In this document: one piece after another, positions 7,181-14,067 of the stretch | How the letters are laid out: each line of letters opens with the position of its first letter | Numbering within the stretch: position 1 is the stretch's first letter | NCBI GenBank assembly: GCA_050260275.1 | Contig: JBLNBX010000202.1 | Coordinates: 1 to 26,819, forward strand | DNA from: DATMXS01 sp050260275 | GTDB lineage: Bacteria > Acidobacteriota > Terriglobia > Bryobacterales > Bryobacteraceae | DNA length: 26,819 nt | Reading direction: 5' to 3' | Program-made: the position numbers and the translations under genes | Notes under the pieces: model-generated | Told to the model about the DNA's origin: nothing | Seen by the model: only the letters and a program-made list of their open reading frames with translations | The model's database searches: none

Positions 7181-8134
7181 GTGGCCCGATACGGCATCAT
7201 CGCCGACGATCTAACGGGCGCTTGCGACGCAGGCGTTCAGTTTGCGCAGCATGGCCTCGATACGGTCGTCTGGCTCTCGACGGCGGAGGCTCCGGACTGC
7301 GATGTGCTGGTTCTCTCCACCGCCAGCCGCGGCAATTCGGCGGACGGCGCGCGGCGTAAAGTGCAGGGCGCGATGGCCGCTCTGGGACGCGCCGGCGCCA
7401 CGCTGGTGTTCAAGAAGATCGATTCGACGCTGAGGGGCAACATCGTCGCCGAGATCGAGGCCTGCGGCTTCGAGGAAACGTGGGTGGCCCCGGCCTATCC
7501 GGCGATGGGGCGGCAGCTCATCGGCGGGGAACTCGCCGTAGGAGGCGTGAGGCGGGGAGTGCGGCTCGAGCCGCGGCCTGGGTTGCGCGTTTTCGATGCC
7601 CAAACGCAGGATGATCTCGTGGCGGTTGCGCGCGACGCTTTCGCGCTTCCGAAGCCCCCTCTGCTCGCCGGTTCGGCGGGGCTGGCGATCGAAGTGGCCA
7701 AGAGGCTGGGCCGGCCCGAGCCGTACCTTCCACCGGTCGCTGGAAGGCCAGGGCCCGCGGTGCTGTACATCGGCTCGATGCACCCGGTTACCATCGCCCA
7801 GGTGAAGTACCTGCGGGAGTGCCGCGACGTGCATGATTACCGGTTGGTGCCCGTGAGAACGCTCGAAGGAAAGCTTGCTGGTCCCGTCGCGCGCTACCAG
7901 GCCCGCAGCGCGGCGGGGGTGATCATGTCCGGCGGCGACACGGCGGCGCTGGTGTGCCGGGCGCTGCACGCCGATGGCATACGGCTGGTGCGCGAGGCGC
8001 TGCCCGGCATCGCCTACGGCGTGATCATGGGAGGCACACTCGATGGCACGCCGGTGGTGACCAAGGCCGGAGGGTTCGGTCACGAAAACGCATTTGCGCT
8101 GCTGGTGGATGCGCTGAGGAAAGGGTTCAGATGA
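7181..8134 (+). CDS. Four-carbon acid sugar kinase (DUF1537 family), short form
   Basis: A 317-residue member of the DUF1537 kinase family, which phosphorylates C4 acid sugars such as D-threonate, D-erythronate or L-threonate (established for characterised members). N-terminal substrate-domain motifs are IIADDLTGACD (6-16), KKIDSTLRGN (78-87) and APAYPAMGR (103-111). C-terminal nucleotide-domain motifs are SGGDTA (250-255) and TKAGGFG (294-300). Family members are usually about 400 residues or more. Here the stretch after APAYPAMGR that links to the C-domain is much shorter, with no sign of a frameshift. The frame is open upstream to an ATG at 7118, but conservation starts at VARYGIIADD, so the GTG at 7181 fits better. 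Its stop overlaps the next start (ATGA), so the two genes are probably co-translated. The substrate is not determinable from sequence. Confidence 0.88.
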   Translation: MARYGIIADDLTGACDAGVQFAQHGLDTVVWLSTAEAPDCDVLVLSTASRGNSADGARRKVQGAMAALGRAGATLVFKKIDSTLRGNIVAEIEACGFEETWVAPAYPAMGRQLIGGELAVGGVRRGVRLEPRPGLRVFDAQTQDDLVAVARDAFALPKPPLLAGSAGLAIEVAKRLGRPEPYLPPVAGRPGPAVLYIGSMHPVTIAQVKYLRECRDVHDYRLVPVRTLEGKLAGPVARYQARSAAGVIMSGGDTAALVCRALHADGIRLVREALPGIAYGVIMGGTLDGTPVVTKAGGFGHENAFALLVDALRKGFR

Positions 8135-9057
8135 AGATCGCGATCACGATGGGCGACCCCGCGGGCGTCGGGCCCGAGGTCATCGTCAAGGCGCTGCCGC
8201 AGGTGGAGGGCCTGGCCGAGTGGATCGTTGTAGGCCACGAGCCTGCGATGCGCGCGGCGGGATTGCCCGAGTGGGTCCCCGTGCGCGAGACCGGCGGCGC
8301 GCCGGTAGCCCCCGGCGTCATGAGCGCGGAGGCGGGGCGCGCGGCGCTGGCGGCCATCCGGGAGGCGACTCAGATGTGCCTGCGCGGCGAGGCCGCCGCA
8401 ATGGCGACCGCGCCGGTAAACAAAGAAGCGATCGCGCGGACGGGAGAGCCGTTTACGGGGCACACGGAGTTCATCGCGGCGCTATGCGGCGCGCGGGAGT
8501 CGTGGATGCTGCTCGCGGATGAGCGCCTGAGAGTGGTGCACGTCTCCACCCACATCTCGCTGCGGCGCGCCTGCGAACTGGAATCCGGCCGCATCCGACG
8601 GACGATCCAGGCGGCGCACGATGCCGGTCTCCTGCTCGGGTTCGAACGGCCGCGGATCGGCGTGTGCGGCCTTAATCCGCACGCGGGAGAGCACGGGCTG
8701 TTCGGGGACGAAGAGGAGCGATTCATCGCGCCGGCGATCCAGTCCGCCCGCGAAGCCGGCATTGAGGCTGAAGGGCCCGTGCCCGCGGATACGGTTTTCC
8801 TCAAGGCCGTGCGGGGCGGCTACGACCTGGTAGTCGCCATGTACCACGACCAGGGGCACATACCCGCCAAGCTTCTAGGCTTCGAGGCGAGCGTGAACGT
8901 GTCGCTGGGCTTGCCGATCATACGGACATCTGTGGATCACGGCACTGCGTTTGACATTGCGGGGAAGGGAATTGCCGACCCTGGCAGCATGGTTGCGGCT
9001 CTACGGCTGGCCGCCCGCATGGCGCGCCGCCGCGAGGAACTCATCCAGCGCGGCTGA
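8131..9057 (+). CDS. pdxA: PdxA/PdxA2-type 4-phospho-hydroxyacid dehydrogenase
   Basis: A 308-residue NAD-dependent dehydrogenase with all hallmarks of the PdxA family: TMGDPAGVGPE near the N-terminus, TAPVNKEA (93-100), GHTEF, and metal-binding histidines in VHVSTHISLR (His141), GLNPHAGEHG (His184) and TSVDHGTAFDIAG (His270). The family includes PdxA (4-phosphohydroxy-L-threonine in vitamin B6 synthesis) and PdxA2 (D-threonate or D-erythronate 4-phosphate in C4 acid sugar breakdown). Coupling to a DUF1537 kinase by a 4-bp overlap, plus the MYHDQGH...SVDHGTAFDIAG style, favours the catabolic PdxA2 role. If the genome has no other pdxA it could also serve B6 synthesis. The last 57 bp overlap trmFO on the other strand. 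Confidence 0.9.
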   Translation: MKIAITMGDPAGVGPEVIVKALPQVEGLAEWIVVGHEPAMRAAGLPEWVPVRETGGAPVAPGVMSAEAGRAALAAIREATQMCLRGEAAAMATAPVNKEAIARTGEPFTGHTEFIAALCGARESWMLLADERLRVVHVSTHISLRRACELESGRIRRTIQAAHDAGLLLGFERPRIGVCGLNPHAGEHGLFGDEEERFIAPAIQSAREAGIEAEGPVPADTVFLKAVRGGYDLVVAMYHDQGHIPAKLLGFEASVNVSLGLPIIRTSVDHGTAFDIAGKGIADPGSMVAALRLAARMARRREELIQRG

Positions 9058-10371
9058 GGCGCGGCGGCAAACCTCGGCGTGCCGCGCGCGCTTGTCGCGG
9101 CGAAGGCGCAGGCGCGTCTCGTCGTCGAGCGGCGGCAGCAGGTCGAAGGTGATGTTGGCGGGCTGGTAGCAGCGCGGGTCTGCGTTGCAGATGTAGTGAG
9201 TGAGCGAGCCAAGCGCGGTCGCGCGCGGAAACGGGACAGGCTCGCGCCCTGCCGCCAGCGCGGCTGCGTTGCGGCCCGCCATCAGACCCGTCGCGATAGC
9301 CTCGACGTAGCCCTCCGTGCCGGCAAGCTGCCCGGCGACGAATACGCGCGGGGCGGCTTTCAGCCCAAGGGTCGAAGTGAGGACCGCCGGCGCGTTGATG
9401 TATGTGTTGCGGTGAACCTGCCCGTAGCGGAGGAACTCGGCGCGCTCCAGGCCGGGAATCATGCGCAGCACGCGCTCCTGCTCGGCGTATTTGAGGTGGT
9501 TCTGGAATCCGACCAGGTTGTAGCTCCCGGCGCGGAGATCCTCCTGCCTCAGTTGGACCACCGCCCAAGGCCGGCGCCCGGTGCGGGGGTCCACCAAGCC
9601 GGTAGGCTTCATAGGCCCGAAGCGCAGGGTGTCGCGCCCGCGCCGGGCCAGTTCCTCGATGGGCAGGCAGGCTTCGAAGTATGGCACGTCATCGGCGATC
9701 TTGCCGCGGAAGCTTTCGGCGGACGTGAGCGCGTCGATGAAGCGCTCGTACTGCTCCTTGTCGAACGGGCAATTGACGTAGTCGTCCGAGCCGTCGAGCG
9801 ACTTGCCGTACCGCGAAGCGCGAAAGGCGATGCTCATATCCACCGAAGCCGCATCCACGATGGGGCTGATGGCGTCGTAGAAGAACAGCGCTTCGGAGCC
9901 TGTCATCTCCGCGATCGCCTCAGCGAGCGCCGGGCTGGTGAGCGGGCCGCTCGCGAGTACGACGATGCCGTCGTCCGGGATGGATGTGATTTCTTCGCGG
10001 CGCAGTTCGACCGCAGGGTGGCTGGAGACTGCCTCGGTGGCGGCTTCGGCGAAGGCGGCGCGGTCCACCGTGAGGGCGTGGCCAGCGGGCACGCGCGAGC
10101 GCGCCGCGATATCCATCAGCAGCGATCCCAGGCGGCGCAGTTCCTGCTTGAGCTGCCAGGGCGCGGAACCCTCCTGCTCCGTCTTGAGCGAGTTGGAGCA
10201 GACCAGTTCCGCGAGGCGGTCCGTCGTGTGCGCCTCTGTGGAACGCCCTGGGCGCATCTCGTAGAGCGTGACGCGGCAGCCTGCTCGCGCTGCCTGCCAT
10301 GCGGCCTCGACGCCGGCGAGTCCGCCACCGACAATGTGAATGCGAGTGCTCAAAGCTTCGTGCGCGGCCAT
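9001..10371 (-). CDS. trmFO: TrmFO, folate/FAD-dependent tRNA (uracil-54-C5)-methyltransferase
   Basis: A 456-residue flavoprotein that makes ribothymidine at tRNA position 54 using methylenetetrahydrofolate and FADH2. It shows the FAD-binding IHIVGGGLAGVEAAW (11-25), EMRPGRSTEAH (38-48), the signature ELVCSNSL with catalytic Cys58, DRAAFAEA, and VNCPFDKEQYERF with the second functional Cys (about 201). The C-terminal GTEGYVEAIATGLMAG is a family signature. The ATG at 10371 shares one base with the preceding gene's stop (TGATG), so it is probably translated by re-initiation at the end of the pilus operon. The frame is open further upstream to 10527, but only inside the neighbouring gene. Its 3' end overlaps pdxA by 57 bp. 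Family assignment is firm. Confidence 0.94.
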   Translation of the reverse strand: MAAHEALSTRIHIVGGGLAGVEAAWQAARAGCRVTLYEMRPGRSTEAHTTDRLAELVCSNSLKTEQEGSAPWQLKQELRRLGSLLMDIAARSRVPAGHALTVDRAAFAEAATEAVSSHPAVELRREEITSIPDDGIVVLASGPLTSPALAEAIAEMTGSEALFFYDAISPIVDAASVDMSIAFRASRYGKSLDGSDDYVNCPFDKEQYERFIDALTSAESFRGKIADDVPYFEACLPIEELARRGRDTLRFGPMKPTGLVDPRTGRRPWAVVQLRQEDLRAGSYNLVGFQNHLKYAEQERVLRMIPGLERAEFLRYGQVHRNTYINAPAVLTSTLGLKAAPRVFVAGQLAGTEGYVEAIATGLMAGRNAAALAAGREPVPFPRATALGSLTHYICNADPRCYQPANITFDLLPPLDDETRLRLRRDKRARHAEVCRRASAALDEFLAAARHAGGQP

Positions 10372-11915
10372 CACCGGCCGGAGCCCGGCCGCGAGAACAG
10401 TGACGGGTTCCGGCCAGCAGGGTTCCGCGGGGATGCGGGACTCGACGGGTTCTGGAGGTTCGGTGTGTTCATGCCGGGGCCGAGCGCGCCGGTAGTGTCC
10501 TTGCGCGGGTCGTAGATGAACTCCCACTCATCGTACTTCGAGCGCCCTTCGTAGGTCCTGATGCTCTTCTGGTCGAGCTTGCTCGCGACCCCGGCGATGC
10601 CTCCTGCGGCGCCCGGCACGTTCTGTCCGGACCGGCTGCCCAACATGCCCTGCCCCGGCGCCATCGCCGGGGAGCCCGTCAGCGGACCTCCAACTGATCC
10701 GATCACCCGCATGCCACGCTGGCCTGGGATGCCCGTCTGGCGTGGGTTGAAGAGCTGTCCCCGGATGGGATCGGGAACGCCCGCGAACGGCTGATTGGAC
10801 CTTGCCGGCTGGTCGCCCGGGACGGCCATGCCAGGCTGGGCGTAGGTCGGCGGCGCGTCTGGCGTCATCGTCGGCGGGTACGGCGACGCTCCGTATGTGC
10901 CCGGAGGCGCCGTCTGCGGCGCGTACGGCGCGGGCACGGGAACAACAGGCTGACCTGGTGCGATAGCCGGGCTCGTGCTGCGTTGCCAGGGCAGGGCCGG
11001 CCGCTCGACGACAACCTGGCCAGGGGCGGGCGGCTGCCCCGTGGGCGCCTGCTGGCCAGGAACGAAGGGAAAGCCCGCAGGTCCCTGGCCTGGTGGATAT
11101 ACGACTCCGGATTGTTCTCCGGGCACGGTCTGCCCCGGGACGGGTTGTCCGGGGAAGAGTTGGCCTGGAACCGGCGGTTGGCCCGGGATCGGCGGTTGCC
11201 CCGGAATCGGCGGTTGCCCCGGATAGGGCTGCCCGGGCATGGGCTGCTGCGCGATGGGGTTGCCTTCGGGGACCTCGCCAGGAACGGGGGGGCCGTATTG
11301 AACCGGGTATTGGGGCGTAGTTTCCTGGTCCGGCTGCTCTTCGCCCTCGACCGGCGGCTGGACCGTGGCGCCGGGATAGACCGGCGGGCGCACATCGCTC
11401 TGACGCAGCCGGGCCCAGGGCGCGGGCGCCTGCGCAACGTCCGGCGGTTGGCCCTGCTGCTGCTCGGCGATCTCTTCCACGGGGGTGCCGAACTCGCCAC
11501 CCTGAACGCGCGGCGGCTTCTGGGTCTTGGAGTCGGTGAGCACGCCACCAGGGCCAACGTGCACCAGCCGCCACTCGTCGGAGCCCGTCAGGGGATCCTT
11601 GTACCTGCGCCTGAGGTACCGGCGGTTGTTGAAGTTCTCGAGATCCTCCAGCTTCACCGGGTACCGGCCGTTCTGGCGGACGAAGAGCTGGATGGCGCGC
11701 TTGTACTGCTCACCGCGGTCGATCAGAAGCTGCTCTTTGGCGCGCTGCGACTCGAAAGCTACGCGCGGCAGTTCGCGATAGAGCGCGATGGCGACCAGGG
11801 CCGCCATGAGGAAGACGAGCAGCAGCGCGAAACCGGGTTGGCCCCGCTCGCGGCGAGCGCGCGAGGGGAGCGCACAGCACCTTCCCGCACTCTCTACCGC
11901 GGCGCGCCGTTTCAT
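10371..11915 (-). CDS. Pseudopilin-like protein with long proline-rich PGQ-repeat region
   Basis: A 514-residue protein. A basic 28-residue leader ending in Gly-Phe precedes a hydrophobic helix (FALLLVFLMAALVAIALY), the form of a type IV pilin/pseudopilin leader. The usual Glu at mature position 5 is missing, as in GspK-type minor pseudopilins. Residues 50-125 resemble a GspG-like head: a long helix, NGRYPVKLEDLENFNN, then YKDPLTGSDEWRLV. About residues 155-430 are low complexity and rich in Pro, Gly and Gln, with PGQPPI-type repeats at 226-266. A conserved-looking end follows (YEGRSKYDEWEFIYDPRKD, 455-473), then a Pro/Ser tail. It is translationally coupled to its neighbours (ATGA upstream, TGATG downstream). 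It is probably an envelope component of the pilus/secretion machine; its exact role is unknown. Confidence 0.7.
   Translation of the reverse strand: MKRRAAVESAGRCCALPSRARRERGQPGFALLLVFLMAALVAIALYRELPRVAFESQRAKEQLLIDRGEQYKRAIQLFVRQNGRYPVKLEDLENFNNRRYLRRRYKDPLTGSDEWRLVHVGPGGVLTDSKTQKPPRVQGGEFGTPVEEIAEQQQGQPPDVAQAPAPWARLRQSDVRPPVYPGATVQPPVEGEEQPDQETTPQYPVQYGPPVPGEVPEGNPIAQQPMPGQPYPGQPPIPGQPPIPGQPPVPGQLFPGQPVPGQTVPGEQSGVVYPPGQGPAGFPFVPGQQAPTGQPPAPGQVVVERPALPWQRSTSPAIAPGQPVVPVPAPYAPQTAPPGTYGASPYPPTMTPDAPPTYAQPGMAVPGDQPARSNQPFAGVPDPIRGQLFNPRQTGIPGQRGMRVIGSVGGPLTGSPAMAPGQGMLGSRSGQNVPGAAGGIAGVASKLDQKSIRTYEGRSKYDEWEFIYDPRKDTTGALGPGMNTPNLQNPSSPASPRNPAGRNPSLFSRPGSGR
11118..11240 (-). repeat. PGQ repeat block in the pseudopilin-like gene, with three tandem 18-bp units
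   Basis: The block encodes consecutive PGQPPI/PGQPV-like units. The clearest DNA repeat is three near-identical 18-bp units at 11173-11190, 11191-11208 and 11209-11226 (first bases GGCGGTTG on the plus strand). The unit is a multiple of three, so gain or loss keeps the frame. The repeats are collagen- or elastin-like in composition but lack a strict Gly-X-Y period. Confidence 0.8.
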
Positions 11916-12604
11916 CCCGTGGGTTCCTGAAGAGCGAGCGTTTGCTCGTGCTTGTGCTCGGTATCCTCGACCACCACCGAGTTTATGCCGATCCGCACCA
12001 CCCTGTAGCGCTTTTTCACGAGAGCGCCTTCGTCGGCCACGATGATCTCGTCACCATCCAGGAAGAACGCCCGCTTGACGCCCGGCCGGGCCTGCGAATA
12101 CCCGTAGAACTTCAACGGAATGGGCGGTGGCTGCGGCTTGGCGGCCTCGACTGGCTTAGCGGTATCCGTCTTCGCGATTTCCGGCGCCTGAGGGATCACT
12201 TTCGGTTCGGGCGTCTTTGGCATAGGAGCCGCGCCGAACTGGAAAAGGTTGCGCTCGCCGCCTCGCATGGCGACCGACTGAACTCTCTCGAGCAGATCGA
12301 GCCGGAGCGCCGGGTCGATGCTGGCGGGGTCGACGCCGTCGCCGACGCGCATCTTGAACTCAACGCCGCGCGCGTTGCGTCCTCGGGTGCGCGGCGCAGA
12401 TGCGGCCTGCGCCGGGACGAGTGAGGGCGCGGGCCGCGAGATGTTCGGAGGCGGCGTTTCACGCTGTGCGGCGCGCGGGGCCGCCTGCTGCGGGGGCACG
12501 TTATCCGGGGGCGCGATCACATTCGTGTAGACAACGTAGAGGAACACCACTCCCAGCGCCCCGAGCAAGATGAGCTGCCGCTTGTTTTCGAAGCCGGTCT
12601 TCAT
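11912..12604 (-). CDS. pilP: PilP/GspC-like inner-membrane linker protein
   Basis: A 230-residue bitopic protein with a cytoplasmic start (MKTGFENKRQ), one transmembrane helix (about 11-28), a long Pro/Ala-rich periplasmic linker, and a small beta domain at the C-terminus (LKFYGYSQARPGVKRAFFLD through VVRIGINSVVVEDTEHKH). The last domain resembles the PilP/GspC homology region, which connects the inner-membrane PilMNO platform to the outer-membrane secretin. The stop overlaps the next start by 4 bp (ATGA), and the ATG overlaps the pilO stop by 4 bp; AAAGGA lies upstream. The position after pilO supports the call. The symbol is by context and fold style; GspC is the alternative name. Confidence 0.72.
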   Translation of the reverse strand: MKTGFENKRQLILLGALGVVFLYVVYTNVIAPPDNVPPQQAAPRAAQRETPPPNISRPAPSLVPAQAASAPRTRGRNARGVEFKMRVGDGVDPASIDPALRLDLLERVQSVAMRGGERNLFQFGAAPMPKTPEPKVIPQAPEIAKTDTAKPVEAAKPQPPPIPLKFYGYSQARPGVKRAFFLDGDEIIVADEGALVKKRYRVVRIGINSVVVEDTEHKHEQTLALQEPTG

Positions 12605-13236
12605 GCGCCTGTCCTTTCGTCCGCCTCTCCCGTGCCGCCTTCCCTCACAAATGCGTTCAGTTTGAGGCTGATGCTCAGCGTGCCGCTGTCCTGCTGCGGA
12701 GAGGCGCTCAGGCTCTCGACTATGAGGAACCGCGGAGAGCGGTCGAGCAGGTTTAGAAAATGCATGAGGTCGGCGTAGCTGCCCTCGTACTCGCCGGTGA
12801 TGATGGCGCGCGTCAGGTCTTCAGCGCCTTCCACCGGCTCGTACGAGAACGCAGTGCCTTTTTGCCGGATGCCGGCTTTTGTCGCGACCTGGGCCAGCTC
12901 GTTCACCAGTGTGGAGGAAGCGGTGCGAATGTCGAGAATGTGCTGTTCGAGAAAACGGTCGCCGTCGCGGCGGGCCGTATCGACCTTGGCCACGTTGGCT
13001 CGCAAGCGCTCGTTCTCGAGCTGGTTGGCACGCGCCTGGCTGCGCAGCGCGGCGGCGCGCTGCTCCATTTCCTCGATCGAAGCGGCCCAGGGCTTGAACG
13101 CGATGAGCGCGGCGGCGATATTCGCCAGCACGAGCAGGCCGATGAGCATGCGCGCTATCGTGTGCGGGCTCATGCCCCGGAAGGAGCGTTTTCTAAGCCC
13201 CGAGATCAGTTCCTGCAGCGAATGCCTGAAGCTCAT
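12601..13236 (-). CDS. pilO: PilO-like pilus/secretion platform protein
   Basis: About 211 residues: a basic cytoplasmic N-terminus, one transmembrane helix (MLIGLLVLANIAAALIAF), a coiled-coil segment (EEMEQRAAALRSQARANQLE), then a ferredoxin-like periplasmic domain with EGSYADLMHFLNLLDRSPRFL, the typical PilO core. PilO pairs with PilN and contacts PilP to align the assembly platform. Starts are GTG (13239) followed directly by ATG (13236); AAAAGGAG lies 7 nt before the GTG, so either may be used. The start overlaps the pilN stop and the stop overlaps the pilP start, so expression is probably coupled. I take the ATG. Confidence 0.85.
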   Translation of the reverse strand: MSFRHSLQELISGLRKRSFRGMSPHTIARMLIGLLVLANIAAALIAFKPWAASIEEMEQRAAALRSQARANQLENERLRANVAKVDTARRDGDRFLEQHILDIRTASSTLVNELAQVATKAGIRQKGTAFSYEPVEGAEDLTRAIITGEYEGSYADLMHFLNLLDRSPRFLIVESLSASPQQDSGTLSISLKLNAFVREGGTGEADERTGA

Positions 13237-14066
13237 CACCGCGAGGCTCCTTTTAAGATGGCGCCGACGGCGGGTCTGCGGCCGGCCGGGACGGCGCTCG
13301 AGGGTGCGGCGGCCGCCGCGTTCGCAGCCGGCATCATGTGCGGGATGCCCTGGTGTGTTGCGTCCGGGCGGACCGGGGGTCCGCTGCTGGCTGAGGGCCC
13401 GTCCGGCGAAGGAACGGCGGCGCGGTCTTCATCGGCTGTGGCCGGCGCAGCAGAGGCAGCGGCAGCTTGACCGGCGTCCGGGGCGCTCGCGTCAAGATCC
13501 TGGTTGTAGTCAGCGCTGAAGCGCCAGCGCAGGAGCGGTTCGGATTGGGTCGGCGGCATCCGGTTGTGCAGCGTGGCCCGGCCGAAGCGCGGCGATTTTT
13601 CCAGGCGGACCAGGAAGTCTATGACCGGCTGCTCCGCTTGCGCGCCCACGACGACGTCGAGCAGCACCTGGTTGTTCTGGCCGGTTATCTGCGGCCGGAT
13701 GGAGACCAGCCGCACGTTGTGGGGCATCACCTTCTCAAGGTCGTCGAACAGGCGCGTCCAGGAGATGCCCTTGGCATAGAGCAGCTCGTTTAGGAACAGG
13801 CTGCGCTGCAGCACGGCGGCGTTCTCGGGCCGGCGCAGCACGGCTTCGAGGCTTGCGCGCTCAGAGGCGAGCGCCCGGGCCTCAGACTCCAGGCGCGCGA
13901 GCGTGCGCTGCATCTCGTCCGCCTGGCCGCGTTCCATCAGCGAGAGCGAGATCAGCAGGGCCAGCGACGCGGAGAGCAGGACAGCGGCCGCCACCGTGCC
14001 GGCCACCACGCGGCGCGTGCTGAGGAAAGGCTCGCTGGCCAGGTTGATGGGAACTCGCAGTCTCAC
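13236..14066 (-). CDS. pilN: PilN-like pilus/secretion platform protein with disordered C-terminal tail
   Basis: A 276-residue bitopic protein beginning VRLRVPINLASEPF, a classic PilN start: the NLxxxPF motif binds the PilM groove. One transmembrane helix follows (about 20-42), then a coiled coil (EMQRTLARLESEARALASER) and the periplasmic PilN domain with WTRLFDDLEKVMPHNVRLVSI. The last 85-90 residues are rich in Ala, Pro and Ser, a tail not typical of PilN. The GTG at 14066 is chosen because it starts the conserved part and lies 1 nt after the pilM stop; the longer frame to 14162 runs inside pilM. Confidence 0.86.
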   Translation of the reverse strand: MRLRVPINLASEPFLSTRRVVAGTVAAAVLLSASLALLISLSLMERGQADEMQRTLARLESEARALASERASLEAVLRRPENAAVLQRSLFLNELLYAKGISWTRLFDDLEKVMPHNVRLVSIRPQITGQNNQVLLDVVVGAQAEQPVIDFLVRLEKSPRFGRATLHNRMPPTQSEPLLRWRFSADYNQDLDASAPDAGQAAAASAAPATADEDRAAVPSPDGPSASSGPPVRPDATHQGIPHMMPAANAAAAAPSSAVPAGRRPAVGAILKGASR

Positions 14067-14067
14067 C

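Noticed and set aside
9079..10515. 478-codon open frame antisense to trmFO
   Set aside because: No recognisable motif; trmFO on the other strand is fully conserved.
11118..11240. Tandem repeats that could be mistaken for a CRISPR array
   Set aside because: Units are 18 bp, contiguous, without spacers, and encode in-frame PGQPPI peptides.
10983..11930. 315-codon open frame antisense to the proline-rich pseudopilin gene
   Set aside because: Repeats of Arg-Arg-Leu-Pro type follow directly from the opposite-strand PGQ repeat. The minus-strand frame has a pilin-like start and translational coupling on both sides.
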